Shown here: positions 37,180-47,216 of the stretch, one piece after another
Layout of the letters: each line of letters opens with the position of its first letter
Position numbering within the stretch: the first letter of the stretch is position 1
DNA from: an uncultured Croceicoccus sp.
GTDB lineage: Bacteria; Pseudomonadota; Alphaproteobacteria; Sphingomonadales; Sphingomonadaceae
Reading direction: 5' to 3'
NCBI RefSeq assembly: GCF_947496385.1
Contig: NZ_CANMCP010000003.1
Coordinates: 186,001-250,000, forward strand
DNA: 64,000 nt
Made by a program: the position numbers and the translations under genes
Notes under the pieces: generated by a model
The model's input: the letters and a program-made list of their open reading frames with translations, nothing else
Database searches by the model: none
Told to the model about the DNA's origin: nothing

Positions 37180-38498
37180 TGCGCGGCTTGCCGTCGTTCG
37201 GCCTGCTGGGACGGTTGCTGGCGATTTTCCTGCTGGTGCTGGCGCTCGATTCGCTGGCCAATGCGTTCCTGTTCGAACGGGCGAACAATTTCTCCCTGCG
37301 CGAGGAAGACGCCGCGCGCATGGCCGAGCATCTCGTGATCGCGCATCGCGTGCTCGAACGCAACGCGCCCACCGATCGCCCCGCCATCGCACGGGAGCTG
37401 AGCACCGAACGGTTCCGCATCGACTGGACCCCGTCGCGGCAACGCGCGGCGCGCAGTTTCGAGCTCGACGCACTGCGCGATCAGGTCGTGGATCTCGAAC
37501 CCGATCTCCTCGGCACGAACCTGCGCCTGCAATTGCCCGGCGTGGCACAATCGGGCGATCTTGCAGGGTCCATGCTGCTGGACGACGGGACGCAGGTGTC
37601 GTTCCGCACCTACACCCGGCTTGCCCGGTCGCTGAATATCGAGCGGATGGTGACCTTGCTGTTGCCGATCGGCCTGCTGGTGCTGCTCGCCGCGGTGCTG
37701 ATGCGGGCGGCGCTGCGCCGGCTGGTGGAGGCGAGCACGCGCGTCGGCGCGGGCGAGCCGCGGCCCCTCGACGAAAGCGGGCCGGCGGAGATCCGCACGC
37801 TCATCAACGCCTTCAACGTGATGCAGGACCGCGTGCACCGCTCCATCCGCCGCAACGCCACGACCATGGCGGCCATCGGCCACGATTTGCGCACGCCGCT
37901 GTCCCGCCTGCGCATGCGGGTGGAGGATGCCGACATTCCCTATGCCGCGCGCCGTTCCATGCTGGCCGACGTGGACGAGATGAACGGCCTGCTCGCCTCG
38001 CTTCAGGATTATGCGAGCGGGACCGATACCCGCGTGTCGCGCGAACGCATCGACATCGCCGCCATGGTCGAGACGCTGGTCGACGACGCGCTCGATACCG
38101 GGCGCAATGCGCGCTACATGGGGCCAGGCCATCTGGAGATCATGGCCCGGCCGGTGCCGATGCGGCGGGCGATTTCGAACCTCCTCGAAAACGCGTTGCA
38201 TTACGGCGGCAATGCGATGGTCTCGATCCGCATCACCGCGATGGAATACACCATTTCGGTGGAGGATGACGGCCCCGGCATCGACACGGAGCGGCTGGCC
38301 GAGGCGATGAAGCCGTTCACCCGGCTCGACAATGCGCGGTCCCGCGACACGGCGGGGCTGGGCCTCGGCCTCGCCATCGTGAGCGACATCGTCGCCGCCG
38401 AAGGTGCGCGGCTCGTCATCCGCAACCGGCACGAGGGCGGCCTGCTCGCCAAGATCGTCCTGCCGCGCCGCACGCACGAACCGAAAACGCCGCGCTGA
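37179..38498 (+). CDS. Sensor histidine kinase, EnvZ-like
   Basis: A 439-residue membrane kinase: TM1 (about 10-32), periplasmic sensor (about 33-155), TM2 (about 160-180), HAMP, then dimerisation/phosphoacceptor domain with H in IGHDLRTPLSRLRMR, and ATPase domain with N box NLLENALHYGG, G1 DDGPGID and G2 GLGLGLAIV. ATG 37179 overlaps the regulator stop (TGATG). Similar EnvZ/OmpR pairs control envelope or osmotic responses; the ligand and targets here are unknown. Confidence 0.95.
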   Translation: MRGLPSFGLLGRLLAIFLLVLALDSLANAFLFERANNFSLREEDAARMAEHLVIAHRVLERNAPTDRPAIARELSTERFRIDWTPSRQRAARSFELDALRDQVVDLEPDLLGTNLRLQLPGVAQSGDLAGSMLLDDGTQVSFRTYTRLARSLNIERMVTLLLPIGLLVLLAAVLMRAALRRLVEASTRVGAGEPRPLDESGPAEIRTLINAFNVMQDRVHRSIRRNATTMAAIGHDLRTPLSRLRMRVEDADIPYAARRSMLADVDEMNGLLASLQDYASGTDTRVSRERIDIAAMVETLVDDALDTGRNARYMGPGHLEIMARPVPMRRAISNLLENALHYGGNAMVSIRITAMEYTISVEDDGPGIDTERLAEAMKPFTRLDNARSRDTAGLGLGLAIVSDIVAAEGARLVIRNRHEGGLLAKIVLPRRTHEPKTPR

Positions 38499-38616
38499 TC
38501 GCGGGCGGCGGGCCGCCCTTCGCAACAATTTGTTACAGGCGCGCCAAACATCGTCGGACGCCTCGCGCTATATCGGGAGCAAGAGAAAACAGCCATCAAA
38601 GCGAGAGCGTGCCATC

Positions 38617-39300
38617 ATGAACGAACTGATCGGACGGGTCTTCAATTTCGAGAAGACCAATTTCCCCAATCGCAGCGAGCTGTTCAACAAGCTGACCACC
38701 GATGGGCAAAGCCCGCAGGCGATGATCATCTCCTGCGCCGATTCGCGTATCGTGCCGGAACAGATCATGGAGGCCGACCCCGGCGACCTGTTCGTGTGCC
38801 GCAATGCGGGCAATATCGTGCCGCCCTATGTGACGCAGAACGGCGGCGTGTCCTCCACCATCGAATATGCGGTGGCGGCGCTGGGCGTGACGGACATCAT
38901 CGTGTGCGGCCATTCGGGTTGCGGCGCGATGACCGCGCTCGCCGGGGATCCCACCGATCTCGACCCGATGCCCAGCGTCGCGGCATGGTTGAAGCACGCA
39001 TCGGCAGCGCGCCATATCGTCGATGGCTGCAACCCCGAACTGTCGGGCGACGACCGCGTGCGCGAGGTCAGCCTCGCCAATGTGGAGGCGCAGCTCACCA
39101 ATCTTCGCACCCACCCCACCGTCGCCACCGCCATCGCGCGCGGCGAGATGACGCTGCACGGGTGGTTCGTCGACATTCACGAGGGCCAGGTGCTCGGCCT
39201 CGATGGCCGGACGGGCGAATTCCGCCCGCTGCGCGCCGATGAGGATCTTCCCGTCGCGCTGCCTGCCCGCCGCCCCGCCGTCGCGGAGCCCGCCGAATAG
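38617..39300 (+). CDS. Beta-class carbonic anhydrase
   Basis: A 227-residue beta-carbonic anhydrase. Zinc ligands are C-x-D-x-R in ISCADSRIV and H-x2-C in GHSGCGAM. It converts CO2 to bicarbonate for carboxylating enzymes and pH control. ATG 38617 fits the family N-terminus; a longer open frame overlaps the kinase gene and is not convincing. It lies 118 bp after the kinase. Confidence 0.95.
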   Translation: MNELIGRVFNFEKTNFPNRSELFNKLTTDGQSPQAMIISCADSRIVPEQIMEADPGDLFVCRNAGNIVPPYVTQNGGVSSTIEYAVAALGVTDIIVCGHSGCGAMTALAGDPTDLDPMPSVAAWLKHASAARHIVDGCNPELSGDDRVREVSLANVEAQLTNLRTHPTVATAIARGEMTLHGWFVDIHEGQVLGLDGRTGEFRPLRADEDLPVALPARRPAVAEPAE

Positions 39301-39449
39301 GCCCTCCCTTGCGTCATAAGGCATAAGCTTCGCTTTCCCTCGGTGCGCCGGCCCCCTTCTTTCTTGGCGCACCGCTCGCCCCGTCCCGCCGGAATGGCAG
39401 GGCGGGGCGAATGCCATTTTCTACGCTTGCATCGTGCGGGCAAACGGGC

Positions 39450-40157
39450 ATGTCGGTGGCCATGACCAATGCCGACACCATCCGTTTTTCCGTCGTAGGT
39501 TTCGATCTCGACGGAACGCTGCTCGACACCGTGCCCGATATTGCCAGCGCGTTGAACCATGCGCTCGACCATGCGGGGATCGCGCCGCTGCCGCTTTCGG
39601 AGGTTCGCGGCATGGTCGGCGGCGGGGCGAAAAAACTGCTCGCCCGCGCGCTGTCGGATCATCTGGGGGTTGCGGCGGACGGGCGCGTGGATCCGGCGAT
39701 GCTCGACCCGCTCTATGACCGGCTGCTCGACCATTACCGCCGCAATATCTGCGTCGATACGCGCATGTTCGACGGGCTGGAACCCGCGCTCGACGATCTG
39801 GCGCGGCGGGGCGTCCGGCTCGGCGTGGCGACGAACAAGCTGGAATCGCTCGCGCGCGACCTGCTGCACCGGATCGGCCTCGCCGACAGGTTCGACGCCA
39901 TCGTCGGCGGCGATACGCTCGGCACCGACCGGGCCAAGCCCAAGCCCGACATGCTGCATCACTTGGTGGAGCTATGCGGCGGCGGGCCGGCGGCGTTCGT
40001 GGGCGATTCGGTTTATGACACCGGTGCGGCGCGCGCGGCGGGACAGCCCTGCGTCGCGGTCAGCTTCGGCTATCGCAACGGGCCGGTCGAGGCGCTGAAC
40101 GCCGATGCCGTCATCGACCATTACGATGCGCTGGTGCCGACGCTCGCCCGGCTCTAA
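39450..40157 (+). CDS. gph: Phosphoglycolate phosphatase, HAD family
   Basis: A 235-residue HAD phosphatase with nucleophile motif FDLDGTLLDT, helical cap, motif II VATNK, motif III lysine in DRAKPKPD and acidic motif IV FVGDSVYDT. It clears 2-phosphoglycolate. The start is uncertain: ATG 39450, 39462 and 39411 are in frame; none has a strong ribosome site. It converges on the porin gene with a 6-bp gap. Confidence 0.9.
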   Translation: MSVAMTNADTIRFSVVGFDLDGTLLDTVPDIASALNHALDHAGIAPLPLSEVRGMVGGGAKKLLARALSDHLGVAADGRVDPAMLDPLYDRLLDHYRRNICVDTRMFDGLEPALDDLARRGVRLGVATNKLESLARDLLHRIGLADRFDAIVGGDTLGTDRAKPKPDMLHHLVELCGGGPAAFVGDSVYDTGAARAAGQPCVAVSFGYRNGPVEALNADAVIDHYDALVPTLARL

Positions 40158-40163
40158 TCCCGC

Positions 40164-41573
40164 TCAGAAATCGATCTGCGCGCGCATGGCGATGACGTCC
40201 ACGCCGTAATCGCGGTTACCCTGCGCATCGGGCAGCACCGATCCGGTATATTCCAGCCGCGCATAATTGGCGAGCAGGCGGGTAAAGGCCGTCGGCGTCC
40301 AGATCAACGACAGCATGTAGCCATCCTGCGTGCCCCCGCGCACCCCCGCATCGGTGAGGTCGAGCCGGTCGTAGCGCGCATTGACCTGCCACGCGCCGAT
40401 CCCGCCCTTCTCCAGCCCGTCGGTCGGCACCACGCGGTCGAACACGCCGCCCTTGTATCCGCGCCGGTCGGGGGTCAGGAAATAGCCGACTTCGACCGCC
40501 CCGCCGAAAAAGGTCGGATCGGCCAGGCCCGGCCGCGATACGTGTTGCCAGAAGGTTTCGCCCATGACGTGGAGCCGCCCGAAAACCGCCGCCCCTTCGA
40601 GGCCCAAGCCCGTTTCCGAATCGGCGGAGATCGAACCCGTGCTGATGAAGCGGGTGTCGCTGGGATGTTCGAACGGGCGCTGGCGGTAGGTTACGGCCGG
40701 GATGCTGTCGCCCAGATCGCGGTGATGGAACGAGCCGCCGACATGCCATTGCGTGTCGCCGATGCGCGGCATGTACACCGCGCGAAGGTCGACCCCGTGC
40801 GAATTATTGCCATCGTCGTTGAGCGCGGCGCTGTTGTCGGTGAACACGCCCCCCTGGAGCAGGACGTCGCCGCGGGAATATTGCCCGCTCAACCCCACGC
40901 GCCGGATGAAGAAAAACGCATCGGTAAAGGCCGCGCGTTCGATGAAGCTGGTGTGCAGGCTGGAGGTCAACTCCTCCAACCCCTGCCACGGATTGTGCTG
41001 TCCGGCGATGATTTCGAGGTCGCCGACCTCGTATCCGATCAGCGCATCGGTCAGGAACACCTGATCGCCGGCGAAATCGACCTCCACCTTGTAGCCGAAT
41101 CCGCCCGGCACCTCGCCCTGCATGCCGAGCCGCACCCGGCGCGCCTCGCTGGTAAAGCCGGTGCCGTCATCTTCGACCCCGTCGGGCGCAGAGACATAGC
41201 CGAAATCGTAATTGAGCCGGCCGCGCGGCTTGAAGCTCCACCCGCCCTCGCCGCTGATCTGCGGGCCGCCCTTCCATGCGACCGCCACGGGGGTGTCGCG
41301 GGCGGCGGGCGCGACCGGCACGGTCGGCGCGACGCCCGGCGGCGTATCGACCGGCGCATCGGCGGCGAGCTGCGTTTTGCCGCGATCGTCGGCCTGCGCC
41401 TCGGCAAGGCGGGATTGCAGCGCATCCATGCGCGCGTTCATCGCCTGCATCTCGGCGCGCATCGCCTCGATCTCGCTGCGCAGGATGTCGACCTCGCTGT
41501 CCTGCGCGCACACAGGCGGCGCGGTCAGCGCAGTGGCGGCGGCGAGCAGGGCAATGAGCGGTCGTTTATGCAT
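40164..41573 (-). CDS. Phosphate-selective porin, OprO/OprP-like
   Basis: A 469-residue outer-membrane beta-barrel. A signal peptide ends near AQ-D (about residue 24), a coiled-coil segment (about 28-62) allows trimerisation, and a barrel with alternating strands ends in the C-terminal Phe (AQIDF) needed for Bam recognition. The family imports phosphate or polyphosphate. The upstream region contains three 11-bp direct repeats like a Pho box, supporting phosphate-starvation control. Confidence 0.9.
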   Translation of the reverse strand: MHKRPLIALLAAATALTAPPVCAQDSEVDILRSEIEAMRAEMQAMNARMDALQSRLAEAQADDRGKTQLAADAPVDTPPGVAPTVPVAPAARDTPVAVAWKGGPQISGEGGWSFKPRGRLNYDFGYVSAPDGVEDDGTGFTSEARRVRLGMQGEVPGGFGYKVEVDFAGDQVFLTDALIGYEVGDLEIIAGQHNPWQGLEELTSSLHTSFIERAAFTDAFFFIRRVGLSGQYSRGDVLLQGGVFTDNSAALNDDGNNSHGVDLRAVYMPRIGDTQWHVGGSFHHRDLGDSIPAVTYRQRPFEHPSDTRFISTGSISADSETGLGLEGAAVFGRLHVMGETFWQHVSRPGLADPTFFGGAVEVGYFLTPDRRGYKGGVFDRVVPTDGLEKGGIGAWQVNARYDRLDLTDAGVRGGTQDGYMLSLIWTPTAFTRLLANYARLEYTGSVLPDAQGNRDYGVDVIAMRAQIDF

Positions 41574-41616
41574 AGCGAGAGGCCTTCGATGATCGAGAGC
41601 ATCGCCGCTATGACGT

Positions 41617-41649
41617 TTTTGTTACAGAAATCTGACATTCATCCTACAG
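41617..41649 (-). promoter_or_regulatory. Pho-box candidate: three direct 11-bp repeats
   Basis: On the minus strand three adjacent 11-bp units read CTGTAGGATGA, ATGTCAGATTT and CTGTAACAAAA. Each begins with a TGT(C/A) core in the phase expected of PhoB half-sites (CTGTCAT with 11-bp period). The block ends 44 bp before the porin ATG, and a CATAGC element suited to a -10 box lies about 8 bp beyond the last CTGTAAC core. Confidence 0.75.
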
Positions 41650-41669
41650 ATTTCGTACAAACGGCACGA

Positions 41670-42005
41670 TCACTCGACGATCTTGAGCAATCTGCGTTCT
41701 ATCACGGCCAGCACGCCGGGCAATTCGTGCCCGCGTTTCAGCACCTGTCCCGCCTCCCCGAAAAGCGTCCACATGCCCTGCCGACCGCGCAGCGACGGGC
41801 GCTTTTCCACGCGCATCTGCGGCCGTTCGGCGGCCCGGCGAAAGGCGGAGAAGCTGGCCGCGTCCTTGTCGAAATCCATCGCGTAATCGCGCCATTCGCC
41901 CGCCGCGACCATGCGCCCGTAAAGATCCATGATGCGCGACAATTCAATCCGCTCGAACCCGACCTGGCCGGCCTTGCCCAGTGGAAGGGGGACGATATTG
42001 CTCAT
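41670..42005 (-). CDS. DUF2794 family protein
   Basis: A 111-residue protein recognised as DUF2794, found mainly in alphaproteobacteria (ELSRIMDLYGRMVAAGEWRDYAMDF, RRAAERPQMRVEKRPSL). No catalytic motif, signal peptide or membrane span is seen. ATG 42005 (MSNIVPLPLGK) fits the family; the longer frame overlaps cysE. It lies 34 bp downstream of cysE on the same strand and is probably co-transcribed. The function is unknown. Confidence 0.85.
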   Translation of the reverse strand: MSNIVPLPLGKAGQVGFERIELSRIMDLYGRMVAAGEWRDYAMDFDKDAASFSAFRRAAERPQMRVEKRPSLRGRQGMWTLFGEAGQVLKRGHELPGVLAVIERRLLKIVE

Positions 42006-42039
42006 GCGCCGCAGCCTTCGATTCGCACGCGCTCGCGAT

Positions 42040-42750
42040 TCATCCGTGGCCTGCCTCGTCGGTCCGCCGGGGCTCGGCGTCCTGCGCGTCGGGACCGGCG
42101 CGGCGCATCGCGGACAGCTCGGCACGAAGCGCGGCGATCTGTTCCTCCAGATCCTCGATCCGGGGGTTGATCGGCTCGCACGGATCCTTGCACGGGGTGC
42201 CGTAGGGGACGAATTCGCGCTGCCACGTTTCGACAGGGACCACGGTGGAGCGGGCCTTGATGCCGACCATGGTCGCCCCTTCGGGCACGTCGTCGGTCAC
42301 GACCGCCGCGGCACCGATCCGGGCGCGGCGCCCGACCGTCACCGGCCCGATGATCTGCGCGCCGGACCCCACGATCACCCCGTCGAGCAGGGTAGGATGC
42401 CGCTTGCCCGCCTTTCCATTGGTGGGGTTGGTCCCGCCCAGCGTGACGCATTGGTAGATCGTGACATCGTCGCCGATCTCCGCGGTTTCGCCGATCACGC
42501 TGAACCCGTGGTCGATGAACAGATTGCGCCCGATCGTCGCACCGGGATGAATGTCGATCCCGGTGAGGAACCGGGCGAGATGGTTGACGAAGCGCGCCGC
42601 GAAAAACAGCCCGCCATCGAAAAGCCAGTGCGACACGCGGTAGAGCCCCACCGCCAGCACGCCGGGATACAGCAGGATTTCCCAGCGCGAACGGGGCGCA
42701 GGGTCGCGGGCGCGAATGGAGTCCAGATAGGCAATCAGGCGTTCGAACAT
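42040..42750 (-). CDS. cysE: Serine O-acetyltransferase
   Basis: A 236-residue EpsC-type serine acetyltransferase. After a short helical domain, left-handed beta-helix hexapeptides run from about 68 to 170, with the catalytic region DIHPGATIG, FIDHGFSVIGETAEIG and LGGTNPTNGKAGKRHPTL. It makes O-acetylserine for cysteine synthesis. ATG 42750. It is the first of a short operon with DUF2794. Confidence 0.94.
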   Translation of the reverse strand: MFERLIAYLDSIRARDPAPRSRWEILLYPGVLAVGLYRVSHWLFDGGLFFAARFVNHLARFLTGIDIHPGATIGRNLFIDHGFSVIGETAEIGDDVTIYQCVTLGGTNPTNGKAGKRHPTLLDGVIVGSGAQIIGPVTVGRRARIGAAAVVTDDVPEGATMVGIKARSTVVPVETWQREFVPYGTPCKDPCEPINPRIEDLEEQIAALRAELSAMRRAGPDAQDAEPRRTDEAGHG

Positions 42751-42793
42751 CGGCCCATTCTCTCATTTGCCGCGCAGGCTGGCAAGCGCGGGG

Positions 42794-43408
42794 CTATTTC
42801 GGCCTGTCCTGCACCGGCCCGCGCGGTCGGGCCAATGCCTCCCGCCAGATGGCCAGCGTGGCGGAACTCTTGCGTTCGAGGCTGATACGATCGATCCGCG
42901 CGACCAGTTCCTCGACACCCGCAAAGCTGCGGGTGCAGCGCGGAACCAGATAGGTGGTGGCCCCTTCGCCGAGGACAAGCCCCCTTTGCCGGGCATGCGC
43001 CTCGATCAGCGCGGCCAGCATCGCATCGTCCGGCTCCCCGATGGCGAGATTGAGCGCCGGGGAAAGCCTGCTGCGCAGATCGGGCAGGCGCACCGGCCAT
43101 ACGTCGGGCACCGGGCGCCCGATGATCAGCAACGGGACATTGCCCGCCTGCGCCCGGTTCCAGGCGTGGAATATCTCCGCCTCGTCCGCGTCCTCGGCAT
43201 CGTCGATGGCGTGCCCCTGCCCCGATTCCATGAACCAGCGCGCGATCAGCGACCGCCCCGACCGCCGCGGCCCCGACAGCAATGCGGTGCGAAACGGCCA
43301 GTTCGCCGCGTCCTGACATGCGCGCAGAACGGGCTCGTTCGCATTGCCGACGACGATACGCTGCTCACCGTCGCCGGCGGCCAGCGGGAGGGGAATCTGA
43401 CGGGCCAA
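42794..43408 (-). CDS. hda: DnaA-related regulatory protein Hda/HdaA, TTG start
   Basis: A 204-residue DnaA-like AAA+ protein. It starts at TTG 43408 (L-A-R-QIPLPLA); the QIPLPL segment matches the N-terminal beta-clamp-binding motif of Hda, which supports this start. GTAGG, overlapping the upstream gene's TAG, serves as ribosome site. The P-loop is degenerate (LLSGPRRSGRS), as in several alphaproteobacterial Hda proteins. Hda with the clamp stimulates ATP hydrolysis on DnaA and limits initiation. It lies 8 bases behind the DUF2066-like gene. The frame is open far upstream but only antiparallel to that gene's own frame. Confidence 0.88.
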   Translation of the reverse strand: MARQIPLPLAAGDGEQRIVVGNANEPVLRACQDAANWPFRTALLSGPRRSGRSLIARWFMESGQGHAIDDAEDADEAEIFHAWNRAQAGNVPLLIIGRPVPDVWPVRLPDLRSRLSPALNLAIGEPDDAMLAALIEAHARQRGLVLGEGATTYLVPRCTRSFAGVEELVARIDRISLERKSSATLAIWREALARPRGPVQDRPK

Positions 43409-43416
43409 GCGCGTGC

Positions 43417-44757
43417 CTACCGGCTGATCGAGAGCGCACCCGACCCTTGCGTCACGCGCCATCCCCGTGCCGAAAGCGACGCGGCGAGATCGGACAGATC
43501 GCCGGCATAGCCGACCCGCACGACCGATGTCCCGCCGATCGCCGTCGATCCGACCGTGGCCGATTGCACGCCCGGAACGCTGCGGATGGCCGACAGGGCG
43601 CCGTCGAATGCGGCCGGATCGGGCGTGGCGACCTGCACGGTGTAATTCGCGATCGCCGGCGTGCTGGGCGCAGGTTGCGGGCTGCTCGTGCCCTCGCCAG
43701 CGGAGGATCCGGCGGACGGCGAGGGCTGCGGTGCTTGCGACGGCGACGGTGCGGAGGGTGCGGCGGCCTGGCGCAGGTCGCGGGCGAGCGCCTCGAGCAC
43801 GGCGGGGTCGAGGGCCTGCTCCTGCATGTCGAGCGTATCGTCGACGCCGAGCCGCCCGGCCGCAAGCGCATTGGCATAGATCCGGTCGAGCCGCTGCGTC
43901 GCGCGTGCCAGCATGACCGGCAACGCCTCTTCGCTTTCCGCCGTCATGGTGAAGCTGCCGAGATAGTCGTTCTCCGGTCCGAAGCGCGCGGTGAACGTGC
44001 CCTTCACCGGGCCGCCGGGATATTGCCGTTCGAGCCGCGCGACCGGGAACACGACGCTGCTCGCCCCGAATTCGTCGAGCACGACCCGCCACCAGCTGCG
44101 GCTGCGCCGGCCCATCTGCCCCGCATTGAGAATAAGCGATTCGTAGCCCGATCCACTCGGCCGGACATAATCGATCGGGCTTTGCGCGGTACGGAACTCG
44201 GCCCACGCCCGCTGCCATGGCGTACGCGTTTCGTACAGGGACGCCACACCGCCGGAGAATGTGACCGGCACGACCAGCATCGGCGCCGACCGCGCCTGCG
44301 CGCCGCCGACCGACCCCAGGATTTCGCCCGCACGCGCCCGGTCGAAGATCACGCCGAGCCGCGCGACATAGCGGCGCGGGCCGATGCGCTCTTCCTCCAC
44401 CACCACGGCGGAGACCATCGACGCGATTCGCGAATCGGGGAGTTCGGGCGCCTCTGCCCCGCCGTTGGAGCGGGCGTAGAGCACACCCCACGCCTTGCGC
44501 TGCGCCTCGCGCCAGCCGTTCTGACGCGCGTCGGTCGCGTTTTTACCCGTGGTGTTGACGGTAATCCCGCCGATCTCGAAATCGCCGGTGCTGGCGATGG
44601 GCGGAATGCCGCGGTCGCCTTCGACCTGCGCGATGGCGCGCCACCCGATCAGGGCGAGCAGAACCACGCCCGCCACGACGAGCAAGAGCCGCCAGCCACG
44701 CAACGCACGCGTGCCAAGACCGGAAAATGCGGGGGTGGGGGCGGGAAAGGACAACAT
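43417..44757 (-). CDS. DUF2066-like secreted or membrane-anchored protein
   Basis: A 446-residue protein with one N-terminal membrane span (about 22-42) and a long periplasmic part. Beta-rich sequence about 60-285 resembles DUF2066 of gammaproteobacteria, followed by a proline/serine-rich linker (about 305-350) and a small terminal domain ([24 protein letters not shown]) like a heavy-metal-associated fold without its CxxC. Synteny with hda and purM supports the DUF2066 assignment. Function unknown. It is divergent from purM, separated by 62 bp. Confidence 0.8.
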   Translation of the reverse strand: MLSFPAPTPAFSGLGTRALRGWRLLLVVAGVVLLALIGWRAIAQVEGDRGIPPIASTGDFEIGGITVNTTGKNATDARQNGWREAQRKAWGVLYARSNGGAEAPELPDSRIASMVSAVVVEEERIGPRRYVARLGVIFDRARAGEILGSVGGAQARSAPMLVVPVTFSGGVASLYETRTPWQRAWAEFRTAQSPIDYVRPSGSGYESLILNAGQMGRRSRSWWRVVLDEFGASSVVFPVARLERQYPGGPVKGTFTARFGPENDYLGSFTMTAESEEALPVMLARATQRLDRIYANALAAGRLGVDDTLDMQEQALDPAVLEALARDLRQAAAPSAPSPSQAPQPSPSAGSSAGEGTSSPQPAPSTPAIANYTVQVATPDPAAFDGALSAIRSVPGVQSATVGSTAIGGTSVVRVGYAGDLSDLAASLSARGWRVTQGSGALSISR

Positions 44758-44819
44758 TTCGCGCCTCTTTGCCCAATGATGCGTGGAAATCCAAGCGCGA
44801 AAGCATTACCGGCGCAAAC

Positions 44820-45962
44820 ATGACCGACGAACCCAACGCCGCCCGCCCCGATGCCGCCCGCCCCGATGGCGCGCACGGCACGAACGAATCCTACAGCTAT
44901 GCCAAGGCCGGCGTTTCCATCGCCGCGGGCAATGCGCTGGTCAAGGCGATCGGCCCGCTCGCGAAATCGACGGCGCGGCCCGGCGCGACATCGGAACTCG
45001 GCGGGTTCGGCGGGTTCTTCGACCCGAAGGCGGCGGGATATTCCGATCCCCTGCTCGTCGCGGCGAACGACGGCGTGGGCACCAAGGTAAAGCTCGCCAT
45101 CGACCATGACCGGCACGACCATATCGGCATCGATCTCGTCGCCATGTGCGTCAACGATCTGATCGTGCAGGGGGCCGAGCCGCTGTTCTTCCTCGATTAT
45201 TTCGCGACCGGAAAGCTGGAGAACGATGTCGCGGTGCGAGTCGTCGCCGGCATCGCGGAGGGGTGCAAACAGGCGGGCTGCGCGCTTATCGGCGGGGAAA
45301 CGGCGGAAATGCCGGGCATGTACGGGCCGGGCGATTACGATCTTGCGGGGTTCTGCGTCGGTGCGGTGGAACGCGGCGAACAGCTGACCGGGGACCGGGT
45401 CGCGGCGGGCGACGTGCTGCTCGGCCTTGCCTCGTCGGGTGTGCATTCCAACGGCTATTCGCTGGTCCGCCGGCTCGCCGCCGACAAGGGGTGGAAGCTC
45501 GACCGCCCGGCCCTCTTCGATCAGGATGTCCTGCTCATCGACGCGCTCATCGCGCCGACGCGGATTTATGTGAAGAGCCTGCTTGGTCCCGTGCGCGCCG
45601 GGCGCATCCATGCGCTGGCGCATATCACGGGCGGGGGCCTGCTCGAAAACGTGCCGCGCGTCCTGCCCGAAGGGTTGCACGCGCGCATCGACGCCGACAG
45701 CTGGCCGCAGACGCGGTTGATGGCGTTTCTTCAGGCGCAGGGCAATATCGAGCCCGAGGAGATGGCGCGCACCTTCAACTGCGGCATCGGCATGGTGCTG
45801 TCGGTGGCGGCGGACGAGGTGGAAAGCCTGACCGCCGACCTGAAGGCGGCGGGCGAAACCGTGCATCGCATCGGCGAGATCGTCGAGGGCCAGCGCGGTT
45901 GCACCGTGTCGGGCACGCACTGGGCCGCACGGGAGCCGTGGAGCGCCGTTCACGAGGCATGA
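44820..45962 (+). CDS. purM: Phosphoribosylformylglycinamidine cyclo-ligase (AIR synthetase)
   Basis: A 380-residue PurM: ATP-binding N-domain ([23 protein letters not shown]) and C-domain with [11 protein letters not shown] and [13 protein letters not shown]. It catalyses the fifth step of purine synthesis. An alanine/arginine/proline-rich 25-residue N-terminal extension (AARPD repeated twice) precedes the conserved core. ATG 44820. perM, on the other strand, separates it from purN. Confidence 0.97.
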   Translation: MTDEPNAARPDAARPDGAHGTNESYSYAKAGVSIAAGNALVKAIGPLAKSTARPGATSELGGFGGFFDPKAAGYSDPLLVAANDGVGTKVKLAIDHDRHDHIGIDLVAMCVNDLIVQGAEPLFFLDYFATGKLENDVAVRVVAGIAEGCKQAGCALIGGETAEMPGMYGPGDYDLAGFCVGAVERGEQLTGDRVAAGDVLLGLASSGVHSNGYSLVRRLAADKGWKLDRPALFDQDVLLIDALIAPTRIYVKSLLGPVRAGRIHALAHITGGGLLENVPRVLPEGLHARIDADSWPQTRLMAFLQAQGNIEPEEMARTFNCGIGMVLSVAADEVESLTADLKAAGETVHRIGEIVEGQRGCTVSGTHWAAREPWSAVHEA

Positions 45963-45969
45963 GCCGCGC

Positions 45970-47049
45970 CTATTGCGGCTCGTCCTCGTCGACCTCCTGC
46001 GGAATCGCCTCGATTCCTTCCTCGCCGAGCGTATCGCGCAGGTAGATCTCGCGTATGCCGACAAACGCCACGACCAGCATCGCCGCGGAAAAGAACAGCC
46101 CGTAGATCCCGAACACCGCCCCCACGCCGAGGATCACGAACAGCGTCAGCGCCGGCGGGATCGACACGACCGACCGCGTGACGAAGGGGGTGATGAGGTT
46201 CGTCTGTATCATCCGCACGGCGAAATAGACGACGAAGACGAGGCCGATCATCTGCCCCCCTTCGGGCGCGGCGAGCGCGAGCGTCGGCACCATCGCGGCC
46301 AGTGGCCCCACATAGGGCACGAATTCGGACAATCCGGCGAGCAGGCCGAGCATCGCCCACCCCTCGACCCCGATCAGCCACAGCCCGCCCGCCACCAGCA
46401 GCCCCATCGACGCCATGCACAGCAATTGCGCGACGAGCCACAGCCGGAGCGCAAGGGCGATCTCCTCGATCACGATGCCGACTTTTTCGCGCGCGCCGGG
46501 CGGCGTCATCACCACCAGCCCGCGCTTGTACACATCGGGGCTCGCAGCAAAGAACAGCGCGCCCACCAGCACGATGATGGAATTGAGGAAGATCTCCACG
46601 ACGCCAAAGCTCAGGCTGCCGAGCAATTCGCGAAACGCGGCCCCGTCGATCGCATCGCGCACCGCCGCCACCGCCGTCAGGCCGAGCGGCGTATCGTCGA
46701 CATTGTCGGCAAGTTCGGCGAGGGCAGCGGGCAGTTCGGTGCCGAGATTGCGGATCTGATACCCGAATTGCGAGGCGAACAGCCAGATAATCAGCCCCAC
46801 CACCGACAGCACAAGCAGGATGCCAAGGATGAGTGAGGCGCCCTCCCCCCGGATCCCCATGCGCCGGAATAGCCGGGCCGCGGCATGGAACACCACCGCG
46901 CCCAGCACCGAGCCGAAAACGAGGATGAGCAGGCTCGCCGCGCGCCACACGATGAGCAACGCCGCGCTGATCACCACGAGCCACGCGATCTTGCGCAGGA
47001 AGGGCAAGTCCTCGGGCCGGGGGGCGAATGGCGTGCGGATCATCGGCAT
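45970..47049 (-). CDS. AI-2E family transporter / PerM-like permease
   Basis: A 359-residue polytopic membrane protein of the AI-2E exporter/PerM family. About eight spans are seen; the hallmark is GLSEFVPYVGPLAAMVPTLALA (about 220-241). Substrate unknown; some relatives export autoinducer-2 or act as Na+/H+ antiporters. ATG 47049 (MPMIRTPFAPRPED) fits the family. It converges on purM (8-bp gap) and diverges from purN (168 bp). A tail rich in E/D ends the protein. Confidence 0.92.
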   Translation of the reverse strand: MPMIRTPFAPRPEDLPFLRKIAWLVVISAALLIVWRAASLLILVFGSVLGAVVFHAAARLFRRMGIRGEGASLILGILLVLSVVGLIIWLFASQFGYQIRNLGTELPAALAELADNVDDTPLGLTAVAAVRDAIDGAAFRELLGSLSFGVVEIFLNSIIVLVGALFFAASPDVYKRGLVVMTPPGAREKVGIVIEEIALALRLWLVAQLLCMASMGLLVAGGLWLIGVEGWAMLGLLAGLSEFVPYVGPLAAMVPTLALAAPEGGQMIGLVFVVYFAVRMIQTNLITPFVTRSVVSIPPALTLFVILGVGAVFGIYGLFFSAAMLVVAFVGIREIYLRDTLGEEGIEAIPQEVDEDEPQ

Positions 47050-47216
47050 GTGCAGTTCCGCCCCCGCGATTGCATGGCGGCGCGGGCATGCAGCATATTG
47101 CCGCGCGGCGCCGCTGCGCATAGGTGTAGGCGTCTGATGATGATGATCCCTCGCTCTGCCGCGCGGCCGCTTCGCATGCGCCCGTCCTCCTATCCCATGC
47201 CCGTCCTCCCCCCGCA

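Noticed and set aside
39342-39373. 8-bp inverted repeat after the carbonic anhydrase gene
   Set aside because: 16-base loop and no U tract; unlikely to terminate transcription.
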